This document shows, in pieces, positions 8,846 to 17,950 of a stretch of 64,000 nt of DNA. The notes under the pieces were generated by a model that had not been told where the DNA came from, ran no database searches, and was given only the letters and a program-made list of their open reading frames with translations. Origin of the DNA: Vulcanimicrobiota bacterium (lineage in GTDB: Bacteria; Vulcanimicrobiota; Vulcanimicrobiia; Vulcanimicrobiales; Vulcanimicrobiaceae); assembly GCA_003140215.1 (NCBI GenBank), contig PLJL01000004.1:62001-126000 (forward strand), in the 5' to 3' direction. Made by a program: the position numbers and the translations under genes. The number at the start of each line of letters is the position of its first letter. Within the stretch, counting starts at the first letter, position 1.

Positions 8846-8938
8846 GTTGTGTCCCTCCGGCGGCGCAGTTCGGTGTTTTCCTCTTTGCGCGCGGTGCGCG
8901 CTAAGAAACATCGGGCCCTGCGCCGAACGGTGCCGCGA

Positions 8939-9637
8939 ATGAAGCGCACGCCGGCTTGGGTCTTTGTGGCCGCGGTTGGAGTTCAGCTCGCGGCCCTCTG
9001 CCTGTGCGCTTGGGCGATGGAACGCGTCCTGGGCCTCGAGGACGAATCGTGGGCGCCGTCCCCACGGCCGCCCCGGCAGCCCGCTCGCCACGACCCGCCG
9101 CCGCCGCCCCCGCCGCCGTGGCGCCCGGACCCGGTGCCCGAGCCTGTCGCCGAGCGGCGCCGGGAACCCGCGCCGCCGCCCTCGCGCGATCCCGACGCAG
9201 CGCCCCGGCAGGTGACGATTCGCGCGGTCAACCCGGCGCCGCAGGTCGTGCATCCGGCCCCGCCGCCGCGGCCGCTGCTGGGCCCGCCGCCCGAGCGCCC
9301 GGCTGCGCCCCCGGCCGACCCCGAGGCGATTCCGCGCTTCATCGCCGACGCCGCCGATGCGACCACGCAGATCGTGCGCGGCGCCCACAACGGGGGCAGC
9401 CTGGCCTTCGGATTCTATCCCGACGGGAACATTCGGCTCGTGGACGTCGACGGCGGCCGGTACGCCGGCAAGGCGGAGAGCGCCCGCGCGAGGATGCGCG
9501 AGGTCGACGGCATGCGCGCCTTCACGGTGCAGATCGGCGTCGCGGCCGACGGCCGGTTGCAAGCGACTTTCACCGGCGGAACGCACGATGCTGAAACCAT
9601 TGCGTTGGAACCGCTCGTCGGATGGAGCGCCGCATGA
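8939..9637 (+). CDS. Membrane-anchored proline-rich protein, unknown, coupled to murA
   Basis: 232 residues: an N-terminal hydrophobic anchor (about 7-28), a proline/arginine-rich linker (about 40-140) containing a run of prolines, and a small C-terminal domain (about 140-232; GGSLAFGFYPDGNIRLVDVDG, RAFTVQIGVAADG). The shape suggests a protein tethered to the inner membrane that reaches into the periplasm, like TonB-type or wall-spanning proteins. Its stop overlaps the murA start by four bases (ATGA), so the two are translationally coupled. I do not recognise the C-terminal domain. Confidence 0.7.
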   Translation: MKRTPAWVFVAAVGVQLAALCLCAWAMERVLGLEDESWAPSPRPPRQPARHDPPPPPPPPWRPDPVPEPVAERRREPAPPPSRDPDAAPRQVTIRAVNPAPQVVHPAPPPRPLLGPPPERPAAPPADPEAIPRFIADAADATTQIVRGAHNGGSLAFGFYPDGNIRLVDVDGGRYAGKAESARARMREVDGMRAFTVQIGVAADGRLQATFTGGTHDAETIALEPLVGWSAA

Positions 9638-10980
9638 ACGTCTTGGACCGTCTCGACACCACGCTGCGCGTCGTCGGGGGCGCTCGCCTTGAAGGCAGCG
9701 TCGAAGTGCAGGGTGCGAAGAACGCCGCGCTGCCGATCATGGCCGCGGCGTTGCTCGCGCGCGGCAAGGTCACGCTGCATCGCATCCCGCGCATCACCGA
9801 CGTCTCGGTGATGTGGTCGCTGCTCGAGGCGCTCGGCGCCCGTCTCTCGCAGCAAGGGCGCCACTCGGTCACCATCGACGCCGCCAACGTGAACAAGTAC
9901 CGCGCGCCGTACACCCTGGTGCGCAAGCTGGCGGCTTCGTTCGATCTGTGCGGACCGCTGCTCGGGCGCTTCGGCCGCGCCGAAGTCCCGTTGCCGGGCG
10001 GCTGCATCCTGGGCACCCGCGCCACCGACATGCATGAAGCCGCCTTTCGCGCGCTCTCGGCCGACGTTTCGGTCGCCCACGGCTACCTGATCGCGAGCTC
10101 GGCCAACGGGCGGCTGCGCGGCGGCGAGATCGCCTTTCGCATGCCCTCGGTCGGCGCGACGAAGAACGCGATGCTTGCCGCCGTTACCGCCGAGGGCGAC
10201 ACCGTCATCCACAACGCGGCGATGGAGCCCGAGGTCGTCGACCTGGCCAACTTCCTCGTCGCGATGGGCGCGGACATCACCGGCCATGGCGGCGATACCA
10301 TCAGCATCCGGGGCGTCAAGGAGCTGCACGGGGTCGAGTACGAGATCATCCCCGACCGCATCGCGACCGGGACGCTGCTGCTGGCCGGCGCGGTGACGCG
10401 CGGCGACGTGACGGTGCGCAAGACGCGGCCCGACGATCTGATCGCGCTCCAGGTTTCGCTGGGCGAGTGCGGCGTGAAGGTCACCACCGGCGACGATTGG
10501 ATCCGGGTGCAAGCCGACACGGTCAAGGGCGGAACGGACGTCGTGACCGCACCGCACCCGGGCTTCGCGACCGATCTGCAGCCGCAGCTCCTGTCGTTCC
10601 TGTGCACCGCGCCGGGCGTGAGCGTGGTCGAGGAGTCGATCTTCAACGCGCGCTTCTCGTACGTCAACGAGCTGGTGCGCATGGGCGCCGACGTGCGCGT
10701 CGCGATGGACAACAACACCGCGCTGGTCAAGGGCGTCGCGAGCCTGTCGGGTGCGCCGGTCGAAGCGCCCGACATCCGCGCCGGCGCGGCGCTGGTGCTG
10801 GCCGGGCTCGCGGCAGCCGGTGAGACCGAGATCATCGGCCTCGAGTACATCGACCGCGGTTACGAGCGGCTCGAGGAAACGCTGTCGTCGCTGGGCGCCC
10901 AAGTCCAGCGCTCCAGCGGCATCGTCCCCTTCAGCGAACCAACGGGAACCTTCGAAACCGCGATCTATCCCAGCGTCTAG
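9634..10980 (+). CDS. murA: UDP-N-acetylglucosamine 1-carboxyvinyltransferase
   Basis: 448 residues. MurA transfers enolpyruvate from PEP to UDP-GlcNAc, the first committed step of peptidoglycan synthesis, in the cytoplasm. The conserved K29-N30 pair in QGAKNAALP and the catalytic, fosfomycin-reactive Cys124 in LPGGCILG are present, as are RIATGTLLLAGA and the C-terminal YIDRGYERLEETLSSLGA. The ATG at 9634 follows a GGAG site by six bases and overlaps the upstream stop; an ATG at 9622 is possible. It is convergent with an M48 protease gene. Confidence 0.97.
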   Translation: MNVLDRLDTTLRVVGGARLEGSVEVQGAKNAALPIMAAALLARGKVTLHRIPRITDVSVMWSLLEALGARLSQQGRHSVTIDAANVNKYRAPYTLVRKLAASFDLCGPLLGRFGRAEVPLPGGCILGTRATDMHEAAFRALSADVSVAHGYLIASSANGRLRGGEIAFRMPSVGATKNAMLAAVTAEGDTVIHNAAMEPEVVDLANFLVAMGADITGHGGDTISIRGVKELHGVEYEIIPDRIATGTLLLAGAVTRGDVTVRKTRPDDLIALQVSLGECGVKVTTGDDWIRVQADTVKGGTDVVTAPHPGFATDLQPQLLSFLCTAPGVSVVEESIFNARFSYVNELVRMGADVRVAMDNNTALVKGVASLSGAPVEAPDIRAGAALVLAGLAAAGETEIIGLEYIDRGYERLEETLSSLGAQVQRSSGIVPFSEPTGTFETAIYPSV

Positions 10981-10992
10981 CTGTGTGCTAGA
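10976..10992. terminator. Small hairpin shared by two convergent stop codons
   Basis: TCTAGC-TGTGT-GCTAGA forms a perfect six-base-pair stem with a five-base loop between murA and the M48 protease gene; both TAG stops lie in the arms. There is no T-run on either side, so it would be at best a weak bidirectional terminator. Confidence 0.3.
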
Positions 10993-11758
10993 AGGCCCGT
11001 ACGGCGGCCGCCGGCTGGATGTTGCGCGTCGCCCGCAGCCGGCGTACTTGGAGCATCCGCTTGGGCAGGTTCGGATGCGTCGAGAGATGCTCGGCCAACC
11101 ACATCCAAAACCCTTCGGGCTCTTGCGCCTGTGCGAGGTACGCGTCCACGTTCATCTCGCGGTAGAGCCGCTTGCCCGCCGCCAGCACGAGAATCCCGGC
11201 CTCGGCGCCGTCGGAGTGCAGGTACGCGCCGTAGGCGTCGCAGGTGTATTCGCACGCGCGTGAATACGCCGCGGCAAGAAACGGAACGAACTGCGCCGGA
11301 AAGATGACGGTCTTCCACCAGACGTGGTTGCGCGCGACGTGCGTCAGTTCGTGCGCGAGCACGAACGCGACCGCCTCCTGCCCCTGGTCGTACGCGAGCT
11401 CGAGAATCTCGCTGTAGATGCAGATGTAGTTGCGCCCGAAGAAGCGCGTCGCGAAGGCGTTGAGCACACCGCCCGACTGCATGATGTAGATCGGCGGCAC
11501 GGACGCAATGCCCAGTCGCGGGCAGATCTCGGCGGCCATCGCGAGCACGCCGGGAAACTGCTGTGCGGAGACGCGCACGGAGTTTCCACGCAGCTGTCCG
11601 ATCGCGATCCCCTGCACGACCGCGAGCGCGAACGCCCCGATCAGCACGTAGAAGATTCCGATCAGCGAGACGAGCAGTATGAGATAGACGAAGGCGGACG
11701 CGATGATCGCTATCGCCAGGTAGGTCTTTTCCTTCGGGTTCACGAGATCGGGCAGCAC
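10988..11758 (-). CDS. M48-family membrane metallopeptidase
   Basis: 256 residues with an N-terminal membrane region of about two helices (12-55) and an M48 (HtpX/Ste24-like) zinc protease domain. The zinc site is HELTH (136-140) with a downstream glutamate, probably E170 in RACEYTCD. Such proteases degrade or mature membrane and secreted proteins under envelope stress. The GTG start follows a G-rich site. It is the last of three same-strand genes after a GNAT acetyltransferase and a deaminase, with short gaps. Confidence 0.85.
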   Translation of the reverse strand: MLPDLVNPKEKTYLAIAIIASAFVYLILLVSLIGIFYVLIGAFALAVVQGIAIGQLRGNSVRVSAQQFPGVLAMAAEICPRLGIASVPPIYIMQSGGVLNAFATRFFGRNYICIYSEILELAYDQGQEAVAFVLAHELTHVARNHVWWKTVIFPAQFVPFLAAAYSRACEYTCDAYGAYLHSDGAEAGILVLAAGKRLYREMNVDAYLAQAQEPEGFWMWLAEHLSTHPNLPKRMLQVRRLRATRNIQPAAAVRAF

Positions 11759-11787
11759 GGTTCCCCCCTTAAGTCACCGCACGCCGT

Positions 11788-12375
11788 TCACCTCGCGAGT
11801 TTGGCCGCCAGCCGGTCCTTGATCGCCGGCCACTCCGTGTCGAGGATCGAGAAGTAGACCGAGTCGCGCCAGCGGCCCGATGCCGTGATGAGATGCTTGC
11901 GGAACGTGCCCTCTTCGACCGCGCCCAGGCGCAGGATCGCCGTACGCGATTGCTCGTTGAGCGCGTCGGTCTTGAGCTCGACGCGAACCGCTCCGAGCGT
12001 TTCGAAGGCGTGGGTCAGCAGCAGCAGCTTGGCTTCGGTGTTGGCCTTTGTCCGTTGATAGGCCGACGTGAGCCACGTCCAGCCGATCTCGAGGCGGCGA
12101 TTGGCACGATCGATGGAGGCATACCGCGTGCTGCCGATGGCGCTATTGCGCGCCTGATCCACGATCGCGAACGGAACCGCAACGCCGCGGCGCTGCTCCT
12201 CGAGCGCGATCTCGACGTAGGCCTGCATCTCCGCAGCATGCGTGACCGGCGTCGGGATCCAGCGCCACAGCGCGGGCTCCAGGCCGACCGTGCACAGCGG
12301 CGCGACGTGGGCGAGCGTCAACGGCTCGAGCCGCACGGTCTCTCCGCTCAGCGTCACCGGCTCGACGTTCATCAT
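11788..12375 (-). CDS. GNAT family N-acetyltransferase (RimJ/RimL-like)
   Basis: 195 residues. The N-terminal GETVRLEPLTLAHVAPLC and the C-terminal EQSRTAILRLGAVEEGTFRKH are characteristic of the RimJ/RimL branch of acetyl-CoA-dependent acetyltransferases, which acetylate protein N-termini or small amines. WTWLTSAYQRTKANTEAK covers the acetyl-CoA loop region. Two adjacent ATG codons offer starts at 12375 or 12372. Substrate unknown. Confidence 0.85.
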   Translation of the reverse strand: MMNVEPVTLSGETVRLEPLTLAHVAPLCTVGLEPALWRWIPTPVTHAAEMQAYVEIALEEQRRGVAVPFAIVDQARNSAIGSTRYASIDRANRRLEIGWTWLTSAYQRTKANTEAKLLLLTHAFETLGAVRVELKTDALNEQSRTAILRLGAVEEGTFRKHLITASGRWRDSVYFSILDTEWPAIKDRLAAKLAR

Positions 12376-12393
12376 ACCGTGCGCTCTTTCGAA

Positions 12394-13344
12394 TCAGCGG
12401 GTGAAGTCGACTGCCGCGCTGTTGCCGCCGCTGACGACGACGCAGACGCGCTCACCGGGCTCGGGCACGTAGCCGCGCGAGAGCAGCGCCGCGAACGCGG
12501 CGGCGCCGCCGGGTTCGGCGACGATCGTGAGTGCGTGAAAGAGCCGTTCTTGCGCGGTGCGGATCGCGTCGTCGGTGACCAACACGACGCGATCGACATA
12601 GCGCTGGGCGTACGGGAACATCAGCTCGCCGACCCGCCGCGGCGCGAGCGAGTCGGCCGCGATGCTGTCGGTCGGCGCGTCGACCGGACGTCCCGCTTGC
12701 AGCGCGCGGGCGAGTGTCGGCGCGCCTTCGGGTTCGACCCCGATGATGCGGACGCGGCCGGCATACCAGGCGGCGATCCCGCCGATGAGCCCGCCGCCGC
12801 CGACCGCGACGAGCAGCGTGTCGAGCTCGGGCAGTTGGCGCTCGAGCTCCGCGGCGAGCGTCGCCTGTCCCAGCAGCGTCTCGCGCTGATCGAAGGCGTG
12901 CACCGAGAGCGCTCCCGAGGCGGCGATCTTCGCTTCGCACGTCGCCAGGGCGTCGGCGTAGCGCTCGCCGCCGATCACGAGCTCGGCGCCGTAGGCTCGG
13001 ATGCGGGCCAGCTTCGCCGGCGACGCGATGCTGGGCACGAAGATCGTCGCCGGGATGCTTAGCTTGCGCGCCGCGTAGGCGACGGCGGCGCCGTGGTTGC
13101 CGCCCGAGGCCGCGACGACGCCGGCCGGCGGGGCGACCCGCGTGAGCAGATTGGTGAAGGCACCGCGCGTCTTGAACGACCCCGCGTGCTGGAGCAGCTC
13201 GAGCTTGGCCCACAGGGGAAAGTCGCCCAGCCCGAGCTCTGCCGCGTCGAGCGCGAGGACCGGCGTCTCGCGGACGTGGGGCCGGATCAGCTCGGCCGCG
13301 GCGAGGACCTCGCTCCGCTCGATGGGGATCATCAGGATTGACAT
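12394..13344 (-). CDS. Threonine/serine ammonia-lyase-like PLP enzyme
   Basis: 316 residues, fold type II PLP family (threonine dehydratase, short catabolic form without the ACT regulatory domain). The Schiff-base lysine is K58 in GSFKTRGAF, the substrate loop is ASGGNHGAA (79-87), and the phosphate-binding glycine loop is GGGGLIGG (182-189). It should deaminate threonine or serine to the 2-oxo acid and ammonia; serine racemase activity is an alternative. It is divergent from a small ArsR regulator, with an operator-like palindrome in the gap. Confidence 0.88.
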   Translation of the reverse strand: MSILMIPIERSEVLAAAELIRPHVRETPVLALDAAELGLGDFPLWAKLELLQHAGSFKTRGAFTNLLTRVAPPAGVVAASGGNHGAAVAYAARKLSIPATIFVPSIASPAKLARIRAYGAELVIGGERYADALATCEAKIAASGALSVHAFDQRETLLGQATLAAELERQLPELDTLLVAVGGGGLIGGIAAWYAGRVRIIGVEPEGAPTLARALQAGRPVDAPTDSIAADSLAPRRVGELMFPYAQRYVDRVVLVTDDAIRTAQERLFHALTIVAEPGGAAAFAALLSRGYVPEPGERVCVVVSGGNSAAVDFTR

Positions 13345-13357
13345 GGTAATAGGGATT

Positions 13358-13378
13358 TAGCAAAATGGCAATATGCTA
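13358..13378. promoter_or_regulatory. ArsR-type operator candidate overlapping the regulator start codon
   Basis: Twenty-one bases with inverted repeats TAGCA...TGCTA; 16 of 21 positions match their reverse complement (pattern TAGCAnAnTGnCAnTnTGCTA). It begins 14 bases upstream of the deaminase ATG and covers the ATG of the divergent ArsR gene, so one bound dimer could block both. Confidence 0.55.
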
Positions 13379-13675
13379 GTCGATGCGGCCCTTCGGGCGC
13401 TCGCCAACGACCGCCGGCGTCAGATCTTGGCGTGGCTGCGCGATCCGCGGTCACACTTTCCACCCCAAACCGACGGCGATCTCGTCGAGGACGGCGTTTG
13501 CGGCGCGCTGATCGCGCGCAAGCTGGGCGTGAGCCAACCCACGGTCAGCGAGCACATGAAGGTGCTCGCGCACGCCGGGCTCGTGCGCTCGAAGCGGATC
13601 AAGCAGTGGACCTTCTATCGCCGCGACGACGCGCGGATCGCTGCGATCAAGCAAGCGATCACGGAAACGGTCTGA
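13373..13675 (+). CDS. ArsR-family winged-helix repressor
   Basis: 100 residues. The helix-turn-helix is clear: ALRALANDRRRQILAWL, then GALIARKLGVSQPTVSEHMK and LAHAGLVRSKRIKQWTFYRR. No metal-binding cysteine pair (ELCVCDL type) is present, so it probably does not sense arsenic-like metals; a single Cys43 occurs. Position and palindrome suggest it regulates the divergent deaminase and itself. Confidence 0.85.
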   Translation: MLVDAALRALANDRRRQILAWLRDPRSHFPPQTDGDLVEDGVCGALIARKLGVSQPTVSEHMKVLAHAGLVRSKRIKQWTFYRRDDARIAAIKQAITETV

Positions 13676-13750
13676 GGATTTCGCCCGGCGGGCCCGAACG
13701 CAAGGGGGTCGTTTTCAAAAGCGGTTCCGTCGCATGTCGCGCGGAGCTAG

Positions 13751-14767
<1,017 letters not shown>

Positions 14768-14812
14768 AGGCCGCGACACGCTGCCGCGCGCGAAGATCGT
14801 TCTATCGTCGTG

Positions 14813-15514
14813 ATGAGTTCCCGTCTGTTGCACCTGGCCGTCCCGCTGAGCCTGGCACTTGCCTGCGGCTCGGCCGCGTTTGCCGCGGCGCGGCCGTCGA
14901 GCTCCGCCAACGCGCTCGCGACGCCCGACTACCGGATCGAGACCGACGAGACGCACTGGAACTTCAACACCGGCGACTTCACCATGCCGCACCGGGTGCG
15001 GTTCTTCCGGCCGGGGACCGATGCGGTCGGCGATCGGGCGAACGGAAACTCGAAGCGCGGAACCGTGACCATGCTGGGCAACGTGGTCGTGCACGACAGC
15101 GGCAACGCGAACGAGGCCGGCGATGCGGCCTATCGCGGCAGCGGCCCGGCGATGCTGACCTGCGATCAGCTCGACATCGATTCCAAGGCCAAGCTCTACA
15201 CCGCCAACGGGCACGTGCATTTCCTGCAAGGCGCGCGTACCGGCACCTCCGACCGCGCGACGCTCAATCGCGCCACCGGAATGCTGCACCTCGAGGGCGG
15301 CGTGAAGCTGACCGACAGCGGTTCGACGCTGTCGGCTAACGCCGTCGACTACAACCTCAACACCAAAGAGGCGTCGGTATTCGGCAGTCCCAGCGTGATG
15401 ACGCAGCCGGCGAATCAACCGGCGGCTTCGCCCCGCCCCGCGCCGTCGCGCTCGCCCGTGGCGAAGCCGAAGCCGAAGCCGAAGCCGACGCCGACGCCAC
15501 ACGGCCAGCCCTGA
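14813..15514 (+). CDS. OstA/LptA-like periplasmic protein, copy 1
   Basis: 233 residues with a signal peptide (about 1-25). The mature part resembles OstA/LptA/LptC-type beta-jellyroll repeats: strands such as YRIETDETHWNFNTGDFTMP, VTMLGNVVVHDSG, LTCDQLDIDSKAKLYTANG and GMLHLEGGVKLTDSGSTLSA, in sections. Such proteins carry lipopolysaccharide or other lipids across the periplasm. The C-terminus is a low-complexity Pro/Lys tail. It lies just after mreB and overlaps a paralog. An alternative GTG start is one codon upstream. Confidence 0.75.
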   Translation: MSSRLLHLAVPLSLALACGSAAFAAARPSSSANALATPDYRIETDETHWNFNTGDFTMPHRVRFFRPGTDAVGDRANGNSKRGTVTMLGNVVVHDSGNANEAGDAAYRGSGPAMLTCDQLDIDSKAKLYTANGHVHFLQGARTGTSDRATLNRATGMLHLEGGVKLTDSGSTLSANAVDYNLNTKEASVFGSPSVMTQPANQPAASPRPAPSRSPVAKPKPKPKPTPTPHGQP

Positions 15515-16245
15515 TGCGCCGCGCGCGAACGTCCTTGGCCGGGATCGCGCTGGTCGCGCTGTGCTCCGCGTTCGCAGCGCCCACGGCGGCGCCTACGGCC
15601 GCACCGCCGGCGACGTCGCCCCCCGCCTCGCCAGCCGCGTCACCTGTCGCGTCGCCGAGCGGTGCGGCGTCGAGGCCGGCCCTGGAAACGCCGTACTATC
15701 GCGTCGAAACCGACGAGATCCACCACAAGGCCAACGGCGATTTCACCATGCCCAACAAGGTCGCGTTCTCGCGCCCGGGCAGCGACGGCACGGCCGACCA
15801 TGCCGAAGGAAACGACAAACGTGGTACCGTGACGCTGCTCGGCAACGTGGTCGTGCACGATAACGGCAACGCCCCCGAGGCCAATTCGAACGACGAATAT
15901 GCCAAGGGCGGCCCGTCGACGCTGACCTGCGATCGGCTCGAGATCGACGCCAAGGCGAAGATCTACATTGCGATCGGCCACGTGCATTTCGAGCAAGGCG
16001 CGCGCAAAGCCGACGCGGACCGCGGGTTGCTCGACCGCGGCACCGGCAAACTGCGGCTCGAAGGAAACGTGAAGACGTCGGAGGGTGCGTCCACGATGCG
16101 CGCCGACACCATCGACTACAACACCAAGACCAAACACGTCGACGCCGTCGGCAAGCCGATCGTCATCAAACAGCCCGTCCCAACCCCCGAACCCGGCAGC
16201 GTAACCCCCTCACCCAAACCCAAAAAACGCAGATTGCCGTTCTAG
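15514..16245 (+). CDS. OstA/LptA-like periplasmic protein, copy 2
   Basis: 243 residues, clearly paralogous to the preceding gene: shared strings include FTMP, KRGTVTLLGNVVVHDNGNA, LTCDRLEIDAKAKIY, GHVHF and ADTIDYNTKTK. An Ala/Pro/Ser-rich linker (about 20-55) follows the signal peptide and a basic tail (KPKKRRLPF) ends the protein. The ATG overlaps the previous stop (TGATG), so both are made from one mRNA. Tandem OstA-like proteins may form a heteromeric lipid bridge; this is inference. Confidence 0.75.
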   Translation: MRRARTSLAGIALVALCSAFAAPTAAPTAAPPATSPPASPAASPVASPSGAASRPALETPYYRVETDEIHHKANGDFTMPNKVAFSRPGSDGTADHAEGNDKRGTVTLLGNVVVHDNGNAPEANSNDEYAKGGPSTLTCDRLEIDAKAKIYIAIGHVHFEQGARKADADRGLLDRGTGKLRLEGNVKTSEGASTMRADTIDYNTKTKHVDAVGKPIVIKQPVPTPEPGSVTPSPKPKKRRLPF

Positions 16246-16312
16246 GTAATGGTGATGGACCGAGCGCAGCAGCATCTTCCGCGTGGTGTAACGGCGTTGC
16301 GAGGTCGGACCC

Positions 16313-16373
16313 GGGGGCCCCACGCGCAGCGTGGGGGGCGCGCAGCGAGAGCGGAGCGCCGTTAAATTGCTAG
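16313..16373 (+). repeat. Structured GC-rich dispersed repeat, copy A (upstream of rarA)
   Basis: A perfect hairpin CCCCACGC-GCA-GCGTGGGG is followed by GGCGCGCAGCGAGAGCGG, then AGCGCCGTTAAA and CTAG. The same element, with a nine-pair stem and a different three-base loop, occurs at 61478-61541. Here it covers the presumed ribosome binding site (GGAG) and start codon of rarA. The remaining part of the 16246-16366 gap holds nothing else I recognise. Confidence 0.7.
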
Positions 16374-17752
16374 GCTTGTTCGACGGTGGCGAGGGGGGCG
16401 GCGAGAGCATCCGCGAGCCGTTGGCGGCGCGGATGCGGCCGCGCACGCTCGACGAGTTCGTCGGACAAGAGCAGACCGTAGGGCCGGGACGCGCGCTGCG
16501 CCGCGCGATCGAGTCCGATCAGGCCCCCTCGATGATCCTGTGGGGACCGCCGGGGACCGGCAAGACGACGTTGGCGCGCATCATCGCGCAGCAGACCGGT
16601 GCGCACTTCGCGGCGCTCTCCGCGGTCAGCGCCGGGGTGGCCGACTTGCGCCGCGTGGTCGCCGACGCGCGCAAGCTGCGCGCCGCCGGACGCCGCACGG
16701 TGCTGTTCATCGACGAGATCCATCGCTTCAACAAGGCGCAACAGGATGCGGTGCTGCCGTACGTCGAGGACGGCACGGTCACGTTGATCGGCGCGACGAC
16801 CGAGAACCCGTCGTTCGAGGTGAACTCCGCATTGCTCTCACGCTCGCGCGTGTTCGTGCTCAAAGCGCTCGAGGACGACGACGTGCGGACCCTCGTCGAG
16901 CGCGCGTTGCACGACGACGAGCGCGGGCTGGGCGGCGCGAAGGTCGAGCTCGAGCCCGAGGCGCTCGAAGCGCTCGTCAACTTGGCCAACGGCGACGCGC
17001 GCAGCGCGCTGAGCACGCTCGAGTTCGCCGCAGCCGCGGCGCCCAAGCGCGCCGACGGCGTGCGCGAGATCGGGCTGCAGACGATCGCGGACGCGCTGCA
17101 GCGGCGCGCAACGGGCTACGACAAATCCGGCGACTCGCACTACGACACGATCAGTGCGTTCATCAAGACGATTCGGGGCAGCGATCCCGACGCCGCCGTT
17201 TACTGGTTGGCACGGATGATCGACGCCGGCGAGGACCCGCTGTTCATCGCCCGCCGCCTGGTGATTCTCGCCAGCGAGGACGTCGGACTCGCCGATCCGC
17301 ACGCGCTGCCGATCGCCGTAGCGGCGCAGCAAGCGGTGCACTTCATCGGGATGCCCGAGGGGCACTACGCGCTCGCCCACGCGGTGCTGTACCTGGCCAC
17401 CGCGCCCAAATCGAACACGATCGGACGCGCCTACGGAGCGGCGCTCGAGGACGTCGAGTCGACGCGCAACGACCCGATCCCGCTGCACCTGCGCAACGCC
17501 CCGACCAAGTTGATGCAGAACCTCGGCTACGGCGAGGGCTATCGCTACGCGCACACCGATTACGAGGCGATGGATGCGCAAGGCGAGCTGCCGCCGGCGG
17601 TCGCGCTGCAATCGAACCTCCCCGAGCGGCTCCGCGACCGGGCCTACTTCCGTCCGGCCAAACAGGGTGACGAGGCGCGGCTGCGCGCGTGGATCGAACA
17701 GCGCCGCGGCAGCGCCGCTTTGTCGGAAAGCGATCCATTCGGCGACGATTGA
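16367..17752 (+). CDS. rarA: Replication-associated recombination protein A (AAA ATPase)
   Basis: 461 residues, the RarA/MgsA/WRNIP1 family, which acts at stalled replication forks. Walker A GPPGTGKT (60-67), Walker B VLFIDEIHRFNKAQQD, sensor GATTENPSFEV, and the C-terminal tetramerisation region with LARMIDAGEDPLFIARR, KLMQNLGYGEGYRYAHTDYE are present. The N-terminal PLAARMRPRTLDEFVGQ is diagnostic. The TTG at 16367 is preferred (TTG at 16376 is an alternative); a GTG at 16331 lies inside the hairpin repeat and is unlikely. Confidence 0.95.
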   Translation: MLGLFDGGEGGGESIREPLAARMRPRTLDEFVGQEQTVGPGRALRRAIESDQAPSMILWGPPGTGKTTLARIIAQQTGAHFAALSAVSAGVADLRRVVADARKLRAAGRRTVLFIDEIHRFNKAQQDAVLPYVEDGTVTLIGATTENPSFEVNSALLSRSRVFVLKALEDDDVRTLVERALHDDERGLGGAKVELEPEALEALVNLANGDARSALSTLEFAAAAAPKRADGVREIGLQTIADALQRRATGYDKSGDSHYDTISAFIKTIRGSDPDAAVYWLARMIDAGEDPLFIARRLVILASEDVGLADPHALPIAVAAQQAVHFIGMPEGHYALAHAVLYLATAPKSNTIGRAYGAALEDVESTRNDPIPLHLRNAPTKLMQNLGYGEGYRYAHTDYEAMDAQGELPPAVALQSNLPERLRDRAYFRPAKQGDEARLRAWIEQRRGSAALSESDPFGDD

Positions 17753-17802
17753 GCCTGTCGGCGGCAGAGATGTGCGGCTCGATGCAGAACCGTCGCCGTC
17801 CG

Positions 17803-17814
17803 GGTAAGCTTACC
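17803..17814. promoter_or_regulatory. 12-bp perfect palindrome upstream of a small ORF
   Basis: GGTAAGCTTACC is fully palindromic and lies 20 bases upstream of the 28-codon ORF at 17835, in the gap after rarA. It could be an operator; no regulator can be assigned. Confidence 0.3.
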
Positions 17815-17834
17815 AATCGTTGCGGAGGGCGCAC

Positions 17835-17921
17835 ATGCATAACGATCCCACAGTAGGGCCGGGCGGCGGGCCAGGCGGTTTCGAAGCACCCGACGAGGCG
17901 GAGGTTGAAGAAGAGTCCTGA
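17835..17921 (+). CDS. 28-residue small protein, Gly-rich head and acidic tail
   Basis: A short frame with a strong GGAGGG ribosome binding site five bases before the ATG. The product starts MHNDPTVGPGGGPGG and ends in an acidic stretch (DEAEVEEES). Nothing is recognised. The good ribosome binding site and the position in an otherwise empty gap between rarA and a membrane protein gene argue that it may be translated. Confidence 0.4.
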   Translation: MHNDPTVGPGGGPGGFEAPDEAEVEEES

Positions 17922-17950
17922 CGGCTGACGGCGCGGTCGCCGGCGGCAGC

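Noticed and set aside
16246..16366. tRNA or small RNA in the gap before rarA
   Set aside because: No cloverleaf or T-loop (GTTCGA) signature was found; only the hairpin repeat is evident.
17787..17807. GGGTAA at 17802 considered as a SigB-type -10 for the small ORF
   Set aside because: No GTT-type -35 element at the right distance; the palindrome explains the sequence better.
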